Assembly: GCF_036250755.1 (NCBI RefSeq)
Contig: NZ_CP109583.1
Location: forward strand, 2,108,001-2,172,000
Source: Streptomyces uncialis
GTDB taxonomy: Bacteria > Actinomycetota > Actinomycetes > Streptomycetales > Streptomycetaceae
Direction of reading: 5' to 3'
Length of the DNA: 64,000 nucleotides
In this document: positions 53,178-61,894 of the stretch, one piece after another
How the letters are laid out: every line of letters starts with the position of its first letter
Numbering within the stretch: position 1 is the first letter of the stretch
Program-made: the position numbers and the translations under genes
The notes under the pieces: generated by a model
Database searches by the model: none
Told to the model about the DNA's origin: nothing
Seen by the model: the letters and a program-made list of their open reading frames with translations, nothing else

Positions 53178-54149
53178 GTGACGGAATCAGACACCCTCGA
53201 CTCCCTGGACCGGCGGATCGTCGCCGCCCTCCAGATCGACGCCCGGCTGCCTTACGGCACACTCGCCCAGGCACTGGGCGAGGTGGAACGCACGGTCGCG
53301 CGCCGCGTCCAGCGCCTCCTGGACTCCGGCGCACTGCGGTTCACCGCCTTCGTGGACGAACTGCGCACCGGCGTGGGGCAGTCGGTGAACCTGCGCGTGG
53401 AGGTGGAGCCGGGCAGCGCCGACCGGGTCGCCGGGGCGCTCGCCCAGCGCCGCGACACCCGCTGGGTGGCCGTGGTCACCGGTGACGCGGACGTGTCCTG
53501 CGAGCTGGTGGCCGACGGACGCGCGGCACTGCACCGGGTGGTCTCGGAAGAACTGCCGTCCATCCCCGGGGTGCGCAGCACCCGCAGCTTCCCGGTGCTG
53601 CGCCATGTGAAGCCCACCACCGCCTGGCACGCCGACCTGCTCACCGCCCCGGAGACCGCCGCGGTGACCTCCGGCGCGGTCGCCGTGTCCGATCAGGGCG
53701 GCCGGACCGAATTGCAGCCCACCGACCACCAGCTGATCGAACTGCTGGTGGAGAACGCCCGCTACAGCTGGGTCGAACTCGCCGAACGGCTCGGCGTGGT
53801 GCCCGCGACGGTCCGGCGCTGGACCGAACGCCTGCTGAGCGGCGGCGCGGTGGCGCTGCGCGCCGAGATCGAGTCCGCGCTGCTCGGCTACGCGGTCGAG
53901 GCGGAACTGTGGATGGAGACGGCGCCCTCCGAGATAGAGCCGGTGACGGCCGCGCTGGCCCCGCACCCCGCGGTCCGGTACTGCGGGGTGGTCGTCGGCA
54001 AGCAGGCGGTCAACATCCATGTGGTGCTGCCCGCCATGGACGACCTCTTCGACTTCCAGGTCGGCGTCCTCGGCAGGCTCCCCGGGCTCGTCGGCTGCGA
54101 GGCGACCCTGGTGACCCGGGCCCACAAACGCGGATTCGTGGTCAAGTGA
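53178..54149 (+). CDS. Double-domain Lrp/AsnC-family regulator
   Basis: A 323-residue protein made of two Lrp units. HTH 1 is LDRRIVAALQIDARLPYGTLAQ with a ligand-binding half up to about 150. HTH 2 is DHQLIELLVENARYSWVELAERL (read in two parts) followed by a second ligand-binding half. The start is GTG at 53178. It is divergent from the peptide operon and overlaps the M20 peptidase gene (GTGA), so it probably regulates peptide or amino-acid use. Confidence 0.88.
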   Translation: MTESDTLDSLDRRIVAALQIDARLPYGTLAQALGEVERTVARRVQRLLDSGALRFTAFVDELRTGVGQSVNLRVEVEPGSADRVAGALAQRRDTRWVAVVTGDADVSCELVADGRAALHRVVSEELPSIPGVRSTRSFPVLRHVKPTTAWHADLLTAPETAAVTSGAVAVSDQGGRTELQPTDHQLIELLVENARYSWVELAERLGVVPATVRRWTERLLSGGAVALRAEIESALLGYAVEAELWMETAPSEIEPVTAALAPHPAVRYCGVVVGKQAVNIHVVLPAMDDLFDFQVGVLGRLPGLVGCEATLVTRAHKRGFVVK

Positions 54150-54202
54150 GACCCCCCGCCGCCGGGAACCCCGCCGCGCGGGACGCCGCCGCCCGCGGCG
54201 CC

Positions 54203-55546
54203 ATGGGCCAGGACACCGCGGACCGGGGCATCGCCGTCCGCGAGGCCGCCACCGAGGACACCGTCGCCCTGCTCACGGACCTGCTGCGGATCGACACGTC
54301 CAACCCCGGCGACGGCGGCGGGCCCGGGGAACGCGAGGCCGCGGAGTACGTCGCGGGCAAGCTGGACGAAGCCGGGCTCGCCCCCGCGTATCTGGAGTCC
54401 GCCCCCCGGCGCGGCAACGTCGTCCTGCGGATACCGGGCCGGGAACCCGCCCTGCCCGCGCTGCTCGTGCACGGCCATCTCGACGTGGTGCCCGCCGACC
54501 CGTCCGAGTGGTCCGTGCCGCCCTTCGCCGGGGAGCACCGGGACGGCGCGGTCTGGGGCCGGGGCGCCATCGACATGAAGGACATGGACGCGATGATGCT
54601 CGCCCTCGCCCGTTCCTGGGCGCGGACGGGCAGCCGGCCGCGCCGGGACCTGGTGTTCGCGTGGATGGCCGACGAGGAGGCGGGCAGCGCGCTCGGCTCC
54701 CGCCATCTCGTGCGCCACCACCGGGAGCTGTTCGACGGCTGTGCCGAAGCGATCAGCGAGGTCGGCGGCTTCTCGGTGGAGGTCTCGGCCGAGCGCCGTC
54801 TCTATCTCGTGGAGACCGCCCAGAAGGGTCTGCACTGGCTGCGGCTGACCGTCGAAGGCCAGGCCGGTCACGGCTCCATGCTGCACACCGACAGCGCGGT
54901 CGCCGAGCTGGCCGCCGCGGTGGCCCGGATCGCCGCGCACCGCTGGCCGCTGGTGCTCACCCCCACCACCCGCGCCTTCCTCACCGAGGCCGCGGACGCC
55001 TTCGGGGTGCCCTTCGACGCGGACAGCGGTGACCCGGCGCAGGTACTGGAGTGCCTGGGACCACTGGCGCGGTTCATCGGCGCGTCGCTCCACCACACCG
55101 CCAACCCGACGCGGCTCACGGCCGGGTACAAGACGAACGTGGTGCCCGGCACCGCGACGGCCGAGGTCGACGGACGGTTCCTGCCCGGTCTGGAGGACGA
55201 GTTCGAGCGGACCCTCAAGGAACTCGCGGGGCCCCGGGTCCGTATGGAGACCATCGAACGCGATGTGGCGGTCTCGGCGCCGTTCACCGCCCCGCTGGTG
55301 TCGGCGATGTCGCGGGCGCTGCGCGCGGAGGACGAGGGCGCACGAACCGTCCCGTACTGTCTGTCGGCCGGGACCGACAACAAGGCCTTCGCCGCGCTCG
55401 GTATCACCGGGTACGGGTTCGTGCCCCGGCGGCTGCCGCCGGACCTGGACTTCTCCGCGCTGTTCCACGGCGTCGACGAGCGGGTTCCCCTATCGGCGCT
55501 GGAGTTCGGCGTGAACGTCCTGGACCGGCTGCTCCTCGGCTACTGA
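54203..55546 (+). CDS. M20-family metallopeptidase (ArgE/DapE/ACY1-like)
   Basis: A 447-residue zinc peptidase/deacylase. Metal ligands lie in LLVHGHLDVVPAD (His, about 85), WGRGAIDMKDMD (Asp), WMADEEAGS (catalytic Glu pair) and the late LFHGVDERVP (His). ATG 54203 was chosen; a GTG at 54146 overlapping the Lrp stop would add 19 low-complexity residues and would couple the genes. With the S9 peptidase it would degrade imported peptides. Confidence 0.87.
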   Translation: MGQDTADRGIAVREAATEDTVALLTDLLRIDTSNPGDGGGPGEREAAEYVAGKLDEAGLAPAYLESAPRRGNVVLRIPGREPALPALLVHGHLDVVPADPSEWSVPPFAGEHRDGAVWGRGAIDMKDMDAMMLALARSWARTGSRPRRDLVFAWMADEEAGSALGSRHLVRHHRELFDGCAEAISEVGGFSVEVSAERRLYLVETAQKGLHWLRLTVEGQAGHGSMLHTDSAVAELAAAVARIAAHRWPLVLTPTTRAFLTEAADAFGVPFDADSGDPAQVLECLGPLARFIGASLHHTANPTRLTAGYKTNVVPGTATAEVDGRFLPGLEDEFERTLKELAGPRVRMETIERDVAVSAPFTAPLVSAMSRALRAEDEGARTVPYCLSAGTDNKAFAALGITGYGFVPRRLPPDLDFSALFHGVDERVPLSALEFGVNVLDRLLLGY

Positions 55547-55753
55547 CCGGGCGGGACCGGGACGGATCACGGGTGAGCGCACGCCGCTCCGCCCGACCGG
55601 GTGACGCCGCTCCACCGATGGGGTGAGACCCACAGCGCGCCTGTTTGCCGACGGGCCCCGCGGTCTACATCTGTTCGTGCCCGCCCGTCCGTGGGTCCCC
55701 GGGCGGGACGGACGCGGGCCCGTCACCGCCCGGGGGACACGCGGAGGCGCGGA

Positions 55754-56554
55754 GTGCGACGGACGAACAGCAGGCAGGCGACGGGACGGGGGACGGCCCG
55801 CCGCCGATGGGGACACATATCCGGCGGCCTGATACTCACCGTGGCCGGAACGCTGGGCACGGCCGTACCGGCCACCGGCCAGGCCGCGGGACCCACCGCA
55901 CCCGCACCCGGACCCGTACGCCAGGGAACCGACGAGGACGGACCGGACACCGCCCGGCGGTCCGAGTCCGAGTGCAACCTGTCGACCGGCCCGTACCAGA
56001 AGGACGTGGAGAGGCATCTCGGGCTGGTCGTGGACGGCAAGCAGTCCGCCGCCGACTGCGCGGCGATCCAGACGTTCCAGCGCGAGCACGACGTCGTCCC
56101 CGCCCAGGGGTACGCGGGCCTGTACACGTACCGCGCGGTGATGTGGCGGCAGGCCCTCGCGGAGGGGGACGCGGTCCGCGGCTGCCCGGACACCTCGGGG
56201 GTGGTGGTGTGCATCGACATGAACCGGCAGGTGCTGTGGGTCGAGGACGCGGGGACCATCCTGTTCCGGCCGGTGCCCGCCCGTACCGGTTCGCCGGACT
56301 ACCCGACGCGCAGCGGGTGGTTCGAGATCTACAAACGCGAGAAGGAGTTCTGGTCGACCCTGTACGACGGCCCGATGCCGTTCGCCCAGTTCTTCGACGG
56401 CGGCCAGGCGCTGCACGCCAGCTACCGCAACATCTGGGAGGACCCCGGCTCGCACGGCTGCGTCAATCTCCGCTACGACGACGGCAAGACCCTGTGGGAC
56501 GTCCTGCGGCTGGGTGACGCGGTGTACGTCTGGGGACGCCGTACCGGGGGCTGA
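55754..56554 (+). CDS. L,D-transpeptidase with peptidoglycan-binding domain
   Basis: A 266-residue exported cell-wall enzyme. A basic N-terminus and hydrophobic stretch (SGGLILTVAGTLGTAVPA) form the signal peptide. A peptidoglycan-binding-like region (YQKDVERHLGLVVDGKQSAAD, AIQTFQREH) precedes a YkuD catalytic domain with the active-site Cys in GSHGCVNLRYDD. GTG 55754 has GGAGG 6 bases upstream. It forms 3-3 crosslinks or attaches proteins to the wall. The 200 bases before it carry no clear promoter. Confidence 0.88.
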   Translation: MRRTNSRQATGRGTARRRWGHISGGLILTVAGTLGTAVPATGQAAGPTAPAPGPVRQGTDEDGPDTARRSESECNLSTGPYQKDVERHLGLVVDGKQSAADCAAIQTFQREHDVVPAQGYAGLYTYRAVMWRQALAEGDAVRGCPDTSGVVVCIDMNRQVLWVEDAGTILFRPVPARTGSPDYPTRSGWFEIYKREKEFWSTLYDGPMPFAQFFDGGQALHASYRNIWEDPGSHGCVNLRYDDGKTLWDVLRLGDAVYVWGRRTGG

Positions 56555-56682
56555 CCGGACGGCCGCCCCGGGCTCATCCGGCCATGGACCCGGCGAGCGG
56601 CACACCCCTCGTCCCGCCCGCCCCGCCCGGAAGGGCTCCGGAGGGCTCCGGGCGGCGTTCGAGCAGTGGGAGCATCGGGTCC

Positions 56683-57222
56683 ATGACGACGGTGTCCGGT
56701 GATTTCACCTTGACCATGGACGAGCTGCGGGTGGTGGCGCGGTACGCGGCCGAGAGCGCTCAGGAAGTCCTCCCGGTGTTCGAGGAGGCCGTTCCCGGTG
56801 ACCCTCGGCCGCGCGCGGCCCTCGACGCCGCGTGGGAGTTCGTCAACGGCGCGCGAAGGACGAAGCTCCAGCGCGTCACCTCGCTGGACGCGCACCGGGC
56901 CGCGAAGGAGGCGGACACCGAGGCGGCACGTCTCGCCGCACGCTGCGCCGGTGACGCCGCGGCCGCCGCGTATCTGCACCCGATCGCGCGGGCCACCCAG
57001 GTGGGGCACATCCTGCGCGCCGCCGCGTGTGCCGCGCGCGTCGCCGAGTTGAACGCGGGCGGCGACCCCGCCGTCGGGAACGCACTGATCGAGCAGGCCG
57101 GGCGACGCGCCACACCGGTCCTGGTCGACGTGCTGTCCCGGTACCCTCTCGCGCCGACCGGCAAGAACCGCGTCGCGCAGCTCATGAGCACGTTGGACGC
57201 GTCACTGCGCGCACCCCGCTGA
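56683..57222 (+). CDS. Imm-5-like putative immunity protein
   Basis: A 179-residue all-helical protein, MTTVSGDFTLTMDELRVVARYAAESAQEVLPVFEEAVPGD, with repeated Ala-rich helices (AAARCAGDAAAAAYLHPIA, AACAARVAELNAGG), resembling the Imm-5-like family. No toxin gene is next to it. Its stop is 4 bases from the end of the convergent cynR gene. An upstream in-frame extension is low-complexity and was left out. Confidence 0.6.
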   Translation: MTTVSGDFTLTMDELRVVARYAAESAQEVLPVFEEAVPGDPRPRAALDAAWEFVNGARRTKLQRVTSLDAHRAAKEADTEAARLAARCAGDAAAAAYLHPIARATQVGHILRAAACAARVAELNAGGDPAVGNALIEQAGRRATPVLVDVLSRYPLAPTGKNRVAQLMSTLDASLRAPR

Positions 57223-57226
57223 GCGA

Positions 57227-58279
57227 TCAGCCCTCGCGGCGCGACGTGGTGCGACCCGGCCGGCCGGGAGGGGCCGGGGCGTCGTCCGGGGGTGGGACCT
57301 CGTCCGGGGCCGCCACCTCGTCCGGGGGTGGGACCTCGTCCGGGGGCGGGTTCCCGTCCGGGGCCGCAGCCTCGTCCGGGGGTGGGCCGAGGCTGCGGGT
57401 GTGCTGGCGGGCTAGCTCGGTGAAGGCGAGGGACGCCGCGCTGCGGTAGGCGTTCTCGCGGCGGAGCAGGGTCGCGGTGCGGGCGGGCAGGGGCGGTTCC
57501 AGGGGGACGCGGGTGAGGTCGGGGTGGTCGTGGGTGACCGCGTCGGGCAGGACGGTCGCGAGCGGGGTGTGGCGGACGATCTCGGTGAGCGCCTGCACCG
57601 AGTCCGCCTCCATCACGACCCGGGGGCGCACCCGGTGGGCGGTGAGGTAGGCGTCGACATGCGCCCGGGTCGCGTAGTCGGCGCTGAGCAGGATCAGCGG
57701 ACGTTCCGCCAATTCCCCTACGGGCAACGGCTCCTGGACCGCACCGGGCGCCGGGTTCCGGGTGGCGGTGACGAGGCTGAGCGTCTCGGTGAACAGGGCC
57801 GTCGCGGTGATCCCGGGCGGCCGGGGGCCGTGGAAGGCGATACCGAGGTCGAGTTCGTCGGCGAGCAGCCCCGCCTCGATCCGCTCCTGGGTCATCTCCC
57901 TCACCTCCAGGGTGATCCCGGGGTGACGGTCGTACAGCGCGGCGGCCAGCGGTCCGGCGAGGTACGCGGTGAAGGTGGGGGTGAGCGCGAGCCGCAGATG
58001 GCCGCGTGACAGATCGGCCACGTCCAGCACGGCACGCTCCCCCGCCGCGAGGTCCCGCAGCGCGCGGCGGGCGTGCCCGGCGTAGACCTCCCCGGCGTCG
58101 GTGAGGCGGACCGTACGCCCCGAGCGGTCCAGGAGCTGTGCGCCCAGGGTCCGCTCCAGCTGTCTGACCTGCTGGGAGAGCGTGGGCTGGGAGATCCGCA
58201 GCTCCTCGGCGGCACGGGTGAAGCTGCCCTGCTCGGCGACGGCCAGCAGATAGCGCAGATGTCGGAGTTCCGGAGCCAT
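57227..58279 (-). CDS. cynR: LysR-family regulator of the cyanate genes (CynR-like)
   Basis: A 350-residue LysR regulator: LRHLRYLLAVAEQGSFTRAA then ISQPTLSQQVRQLERTLGAQLL, and a standard effector domain to about residue 290. The last 45 residues are a Pro/Asp/Glu hexapeptide repeat (PPPDEV/AAPDEV) encoded by an 18-base minisatellite. That tail is absent from ordinary CynR. It is divergent from cynT-cynS, with a LysR-type GGCAT-N11-ATGCC site between. Confidence 0.85.
   Translation of the reverse strand: MAPELRHLRYLLAVAEQGSFTRAAEELRISQPTLSQQVRQLERTLGAQLLDRSGRTVRLTDAGEVYAGHARRALRDLAAGERAVLDVADLSRGHLRLALTPTFTAYLAGPLAAALYDRHPGITLEVREMTQERIEAGLLADELDLGIAFHGPRPPGITATALFTETLSLVTATRNPAPGAVQEPLPVGELAERPLILLSADYATRAHVDAYLTAHRVRPRVVMEADSVQALTEIVRHTPLATVLPDAVTHDHPDLTRVPLEPPLPARTATLLRRENAYRSAASLAFTELARQHTRSLGPPPDEAAAPDGNPPPDEVPPPDEVAAPDEVPPPDDAPAPPGRPGRTTSRREG
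57282..57389. repeat. 18-base minisatellite, six copies, in the cynR 3' end
   Basis: Six 18-base units from 57282 to 57389. Units 1 and 3 are identical (TCGTCCGGGGGTGGGACC). They encode the hexapeptide tail of the CynR-like protein. The period equals that of the unrelated minisatellite at 3633-3758. Confidence 0.85.
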
Positions 58280-58306
58280 TCCCCCAGTGTAGGCGGAGGT
58301 ATAGAT

Positions 58307-58327
58307 GGCATCGATAGAAGTAATGCC
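58307..58327. promoter_or_regulatory. LysR-type operator of the cyn locus
   Basis: GGCAT-N11-ATGCC is an interrupted dyad of the T-N11-A LysR type in the AT-rich spacer between cynR and cynT, 28 bases from the cynR start. TATAGAT-like sequences flank it. A probable CynR site. Confidence 0.65.
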
Positions 58328-58413
58328 TGATGCGTCTTGGACTCTATAGGCGCAGGTCGTGCATGGTGGATCTCGTCAGCCGCTCAGGCCGACAGACCAC
58401 GAAAGGAGTGACC

Positions 58414-59016
58414 ATGCACGACCTCACCGAGGGTGTCGCGCGGTTCCAGCGCGATGTCCACCCGGCCAAGGCGGAGCTCTTCGCCCGACTGGCCTCGGAC
58501 CACCGGCCGAGCACCCTGTTCATCGGTTGCTCCGACGCCCGTGTGGTGCCGGAGCTGATCACCCAGAGCGAGCCGGGTGAGCTGTTCGTCATCCGTACCG
58601 CGGGGAACCTCGTCCCGGCGTACACACCCGGCGCCGACGCCGTCACGGCGGGCATCGAGTACGCCGTCGCGGTCCTCGGCGTCACCCAGACCGTGGTCTG
58701 CGGCCACTCGGCGTGCGGGGCGATGACCGCCCTGGCCGAGGGGCACGACCTGAGCGGCGCGCCCGCGATCGCCGACTGGCTGCGCCACGCGGACGCCTCC
58801 CGGGCGCACTCCGTCGCCGCGAACGGTACGACGGAGGTCGACGCCCTGGTGCGCGGGAACGTCCGCGCCCAGCTGACCAGCCTCGCCACCCATCCCTCGG
58901 TGGCCCGCGCGCTGGCCGCCGGCACGCTCACCCTGCGCGGCTGGGTGTACGACATCCCGACCGGCCGCGTCGAGGAGCTCGTCACCTCCGGCCGCCCGGC
59001 CCCCGCCCTGGTCTGA
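58414..59016 (+). CDS. cynT: Beta-carbonic anhydrase of the cyanate locus
   Basis: A 200-residue beta-class carbonic anhydrase. Zinc ligands: Cys in FIGCSDARV (about 41), then His and Cys in [11 protein letters not shown] (about 100-103). The SDAR Asp-Arg dyad is present. AAAGGAG precedes the ATG. In the cyan locus it hydrates CO2 released from cyanate, keeping bicarbonate available for cyanase. Confidence 0.94.
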   Translation: MHDLTEGVARFQRDVHPAKAELFARLASDHRPSTLFIGCSDARVVPELITQSEPGELFVIRTAGNLVPAYTPGADAVTAGIEYAVAVLGVTQTVVCGHSACGAMTALAEGHDLSGAPAIADWLRHADASRAHSVAANGTTEVDALVRGNVRAQLTSLATHPSVARALAAGTLTLRGWVYDIPTGRVEELVTSGRPAPALV

Positions 59017-59113
59017 CACCAGGCCGGTCCCCCTCTTCCCCGCGCCGACCGGCGCCCGGAAACTTCCGGCCCCTCCCACCGGGAGCGGCCCACCCCCCGA
59101 AAGGACACCCTCC

Positions 59114-59584
59114 ATGGTGCACGCACAGCTCGACCCCGCCGCCCGTCAGGCCCTGGCCGCCGAGGCCGTCGACGCGAAGATCCGCAAGGATCTGACCTGG
59201 CAGCAGATCGCGGACGCGGCGGGCCTGTCCGTCGCCTTCGTCACCGCCGCCGTGCTCGGCCAGCACCCGCTTCCCGAGGACTCCGCCAAGGCCGTCGCCG
59301 AGCTGCTCGGCCTGGACGACGACGCCGCGGCTCTGCTCCAGACCATCCCGATGCGCGGCACCTCCCCCGGCGCGGTCCCGACCGACCCGACGATCTACCG
59401 CTTCCACGAGATGCTCCAGGTCTACGGCACGACCCTCAAGGCCCTGGTCCACGAGCAGCTCGGGGACGGCATCATCAGCGCGATCAACTTCAAGCTGGAC
59501 GTACGGAAGGTCGCGGACCCCGACGGCGGCGAGCGCGCGGTGATCACCCTGGACGGCAAGTACCTCCCGACCAAGCCGTTCTGA
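59114..59584 (+). CDS. cynS: Cyanase (cyanate hydratase)
   Basis: A 156-residue enzyme converting cyanate and bicarbonate to ammonia and CO2. It has an N-terminal HTH-like dimerisation fold ([20 protein letters not shown]). The catalytic Arg and Glu are in [14 protein letters not shown] and the Ser in DGIISAINF. Length and C-terminal GKYLPTKPF are standard. It follows cynT by 97 bases. Confidence 0.96.
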   Translation: MVHAQLDPAARQALAAEAVDAKIRKDLTWQQIADAAGLSVAFVTAAVLGQHPLPEDSAKAVAELLGLDDDAAALLQTIPMRGTSPGAVPTDPTIYRFHEMLQVYGTTLKALVHEQLGDGIISAINFKLDVRKVADPDGGERAVITLDGKYLPTKPF

Positions 59585-59602
59585 CCACCACGCCGACACA
59601 GG

Positions 59603-59642
59603 ACGAGCGGTACCGACGGGCCCACCCGCCGGTACCGCTCGT
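59603..59642. terminator. Bidirectional terminator after cynS
   Basis: A perfect 12-bp stem, ACGAGCGGTACC (59603-59614) with GGTACCGCTCGT (59631-59642), lies between convergent cynS and the next gene. Confidence 0.85.
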
Positions 59643-59650
59643 TCCGCTGG

Positions 59651-60307
59651 TCACCAGTCGGTGAGATCAACGAGACGGTCGCAGTGCGGGTCGTCCGCCG
59701 AGTCCGCGACAAGCCACTCCTCGCCGAGCATCGAGGGCAGCACCGCCAGCAACGCCGTCAGCGCCCCACCCGGCCGTACGTCGGCCGCCGTCACACCGGG
59801 GACCTCGTCACTGTCCATGTACAGACGCAGCAAGCCCCGTTCCCGGAACAGGAAGCCACGCAGCCGGGCCCCGGACTGTTTCTCGGGCGGGAACACCAGG
59901 CACCGCAGGAGGGTGGAGACCCAGTCGTCGTTCGTGAACGGCGCCCCTTCCACCCGTGCCGGATCGACCAGGCAGAGGTCCATCCCCATGACAGAGGTGA
60001 CTTGGTCCGACGCGTGAAGGCCCGTTCCCGTATGCACCGCGCGCAGCAGGGAGACGACATCGTGGGATGTGCGCAGGTCCTCGCCCGCTCCAACGGGGAT
60101 CTCGTACGCCGTCAGCCGGGCCGGGGCGCATTCGCCCCGGTCACCGAGCACACCTCGGACGGCCGGGGCGCCGTCCGGGGCGGGCAGCACTCCCCGGACA
60201 TGCTGGTCCCCCAGCAGCGGCGCGCGGACGAACTCCAGCAGCCGGGCGGCCACTTCCACCTGGAGTTCCGCGATCTCGTGCTCGTCCTCGTTCACCGGTT
60301 CGCTCAT
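59651..60307 (-). CDS. Hypothetical protein
   Basis: A 218-residue acidic, soluble protein that I cannot place in a family. It begins MSEPVNEDEHEIAELQVEVA. The centre reads LTAYEIPVGAGEDLRTSHDV, with conserved-looking TNDDWVSTLLRCLVFPPE after it. The C-terminus is rich in Asp (SADDPHCDRLVDLTDW). No signal peptide, no membrane helix. It is divergent from cutA, 97 bases away. Confidence 0.6.
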   Translation of the reverse strand: MSEPVNEDEHEIAELQVEVAARLLEFVRAPLLGDQHVRGVLPAPDGAPAVRGVLGDRGECAPARLTAYEIPVGAGEDLRTSHDVVSLLRAVHTGTGLHASDQVTSVMGMDLCLVDPARVEGAPFTNDDWVSTLLRCLVFPPEKQSGARLRGFLFRERGLLRLYMDSDEVPGVTAADVRPGGALTALLAVLPSMLGEEWLVADSADDPHCDRLVDLTDW

Positions 60308-60404
60308 TCACCCAGTGTGGACACCTCCGCATCCCCTCGCCGCAGGCGGTGATCAGCAGCCGCCCATGGGTAGGGTCGCGGCATCCGAGGACGAGGAGCA
60401 CGGT

Positions 60405-60734
60405 ATGCCGGACGATGTCGTGATCGCGCAGACCACCATCGACGACGAGACGAAGGCCGGGGAACTGGCGGGCGGGGCCGTGGAAGGCCGACTCGCGGCG
60501 TGCGCCCATATCGACGGGCCCTTCACCGCCGTCTACCGGTGGAAAGGCGACCTCATCCGCGACAAGGAGTGGCGGATCTCGTACAAGACGACCCGGGAGA
60601 GGCTTCCCGCTCTGGCGGAGTGGGTGAAGGCGGCCCACTCGTACGAGGTGCCGCAGTGGATCGTGCTCGCGGTGGACGGCGGCTCCGAGGAGTTCCTGTC
60701 CTGGGTGGCGCAGGAGAGCGCGCCGAACGCCTGA
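60405..60734 (+). CDS. cutA: CutA divalent-cation tolerance protein
   Basis: A 109-residue trimeric ferredoxin-like protein: VIAQTTIDDETKAGELAGGAVEGRLAACAHI (read in two parts), YRWKGDLIRDKEWRISYKTT and HSYEVPQWIVLAV are diagnostic. GAGGAG precedes the ATG. Its role in metal tolerance is known from E. coli but its mechanism is unclear. Confidence 0.93.
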   Translation: MPDDVVIAQTTIDDETKAGELAGGAVEGRLAACAHIDGPFTAVYRWKGDLIRDKEWRISYKTTRERLPALAEWVKAAHSYEVPQWIVLAVDGGSEEFLSWVAQESAPNA

Positions 60735-60875
60735 ACCCGGCGCGGCACATTGCTTCGATCGCGGCGGCGCATCACCCGATCGTGGCGGCCGGGTCCGAAA
60801 CGGGAACCCACCGTCGCGGAATCCGTACGGTGAAGCCTTCTTACAGCCGCTGTTCCAAGGAGGCGAGGGGCCGGA

Positions 60876-61463
60876 ATGACCGTGAGCGCAGGGCCGGTGT
60901 GGAGTCTTCCACTGGCCTGGGGGCAGGTGGAGGTGCCCGCGAGTATCGGTGGCGTACGAGCGGTACTGCACGAGGGACGGGTGGCCGAGTTCGAGGCCGA
61001 GATCGCCCGGACACCGGCGGTGGACCTCGTCTACGCCGTTCTCGCCTGGGCGCTTCCCGCGCGGGCGTTCACCGAGGATCCGGCCACGGTCGCGCGCCTG
61101 CGGGCCGGTGACTTCACCGGAGTGCTGGACGGCGACGGCGAGCCCGTCACCCCCACTCATCCACCCCATGACGACACGACGGGTGCCTCCCGGTCCCCCG
61201 TGTTCAGGACGGGATTCCCCCTCGGGTCGGTGACCCATCCCGCCACGATCGAGGGCATCCGCGCCGTCCTCGGCAGGGAGAAGCTGGCCGAGTTCGAGGC
61301 CGAGACCGCCCGGACCCCGGCACAGGATCTGGTCTACGTGGCCCTGCGATGGGGATATCCGCCCGAGGAGAAGGCCGCGGACGACGCCGTGATCGAACAG
61401 GTGAAGGCGGAGCTCGCCGCCGGAGTCACGCGCCCGGCGCGTCCCCCGGTGGAGGAGGCGTGA
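60876..61463 (+). CDS. Protein of two tandem related domains; candidate antitoxin
   Basis: A 195-residue protein built from two copies of a 60-residue module: SLPLAWGQVEVPASIGGVRAVL...AEFEAEIARTPAVDLVYAVL (7-59) and TGFPLGSVTHPATIEGIRAVL...AEFEAETARTPAQDLVYVAL (112-167). The linker is Asp/Thr/Pro-rich. AGGAGG lies upstream of the ATG. Its stop overlaps (GTGA) the start of a RelE/ParE-like toxin frame, the usual toxin-antitoxin arrangement, though the domain itself is not one I can name. Confidence 0.65.
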   Translation: MTVSAGPVWSLPLAWGQVEVPASIGGVRAVLHEGRVAEFEAEIARTPAVDLVYAVLAWALPARAFTEDPATVARLRAGDFTGVLDGDGEPVTPTHPPHDDTTGASRSPVFRTGFPLGSVTHPATIEGIRAVLGREKLAEFEAETARTPAQDLVYVALRWGYPPEEKAADDAVIEQVKAELAAGVTRPARPPVEEA

Positions 61464-61717
61464 GCCGGTACCGCATCCAGTACGCGAGCCACGCGGAGAA
61501 GGTCCGCGCGGAGATGACGCCCGCCTACCGGGCCCGGTTCGACGCCGAGATGACCAGGACGCTCGGGCAGAGCCCCTAAGGCCACGGTTCCAAGCCTGAG
61601 CACCCGCGTGAGAAGGACCGGCGGCTCGCCACCGTCGCCGACGTCTTCGTCCGCTCCTACGTGTCCGAACCGCCCGTCCTCGTGGTCACGACCGTCAACA
61701 TCACCCACCTCGGCTGA
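61460..61717 (+). pseudogene. RelE/ParE-like toxin interrupted by a TAA stop
   Basis: From GTG 61460 the frame reads SRYRIQYASHAEKVRAEMTP up to QSP, hits TAA at 61577-61579, then continues in the same frame, GHGSKPEHPREKDRRLATVA and onward to TGA at 61715-61717. Related toxins have Tyr in the motif P-Y-G-H-G-S, so a TAC to TAA change explains the break. Full length would be 85 residues. Only the first 39 are made. A sequencing error at that base is the alternative. Confidence 0.75.
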
Positions 61718-61894
61718 CCCGTTCCGCGGGTGCGGACACTTCCGCGTCCCCGGCGGTACGCGGTGAACACCCCGGCCACTTCCCCAGGCCCGCGACGTAC
61801 CGCCCGTCCGCTGCCTTGCGTGCGCACGGCCGCCCTTTGCCACGAGCCAGCCGTACATTGGTCGTTGAGTGCCCTCACCCATCAAGGGGAACCC

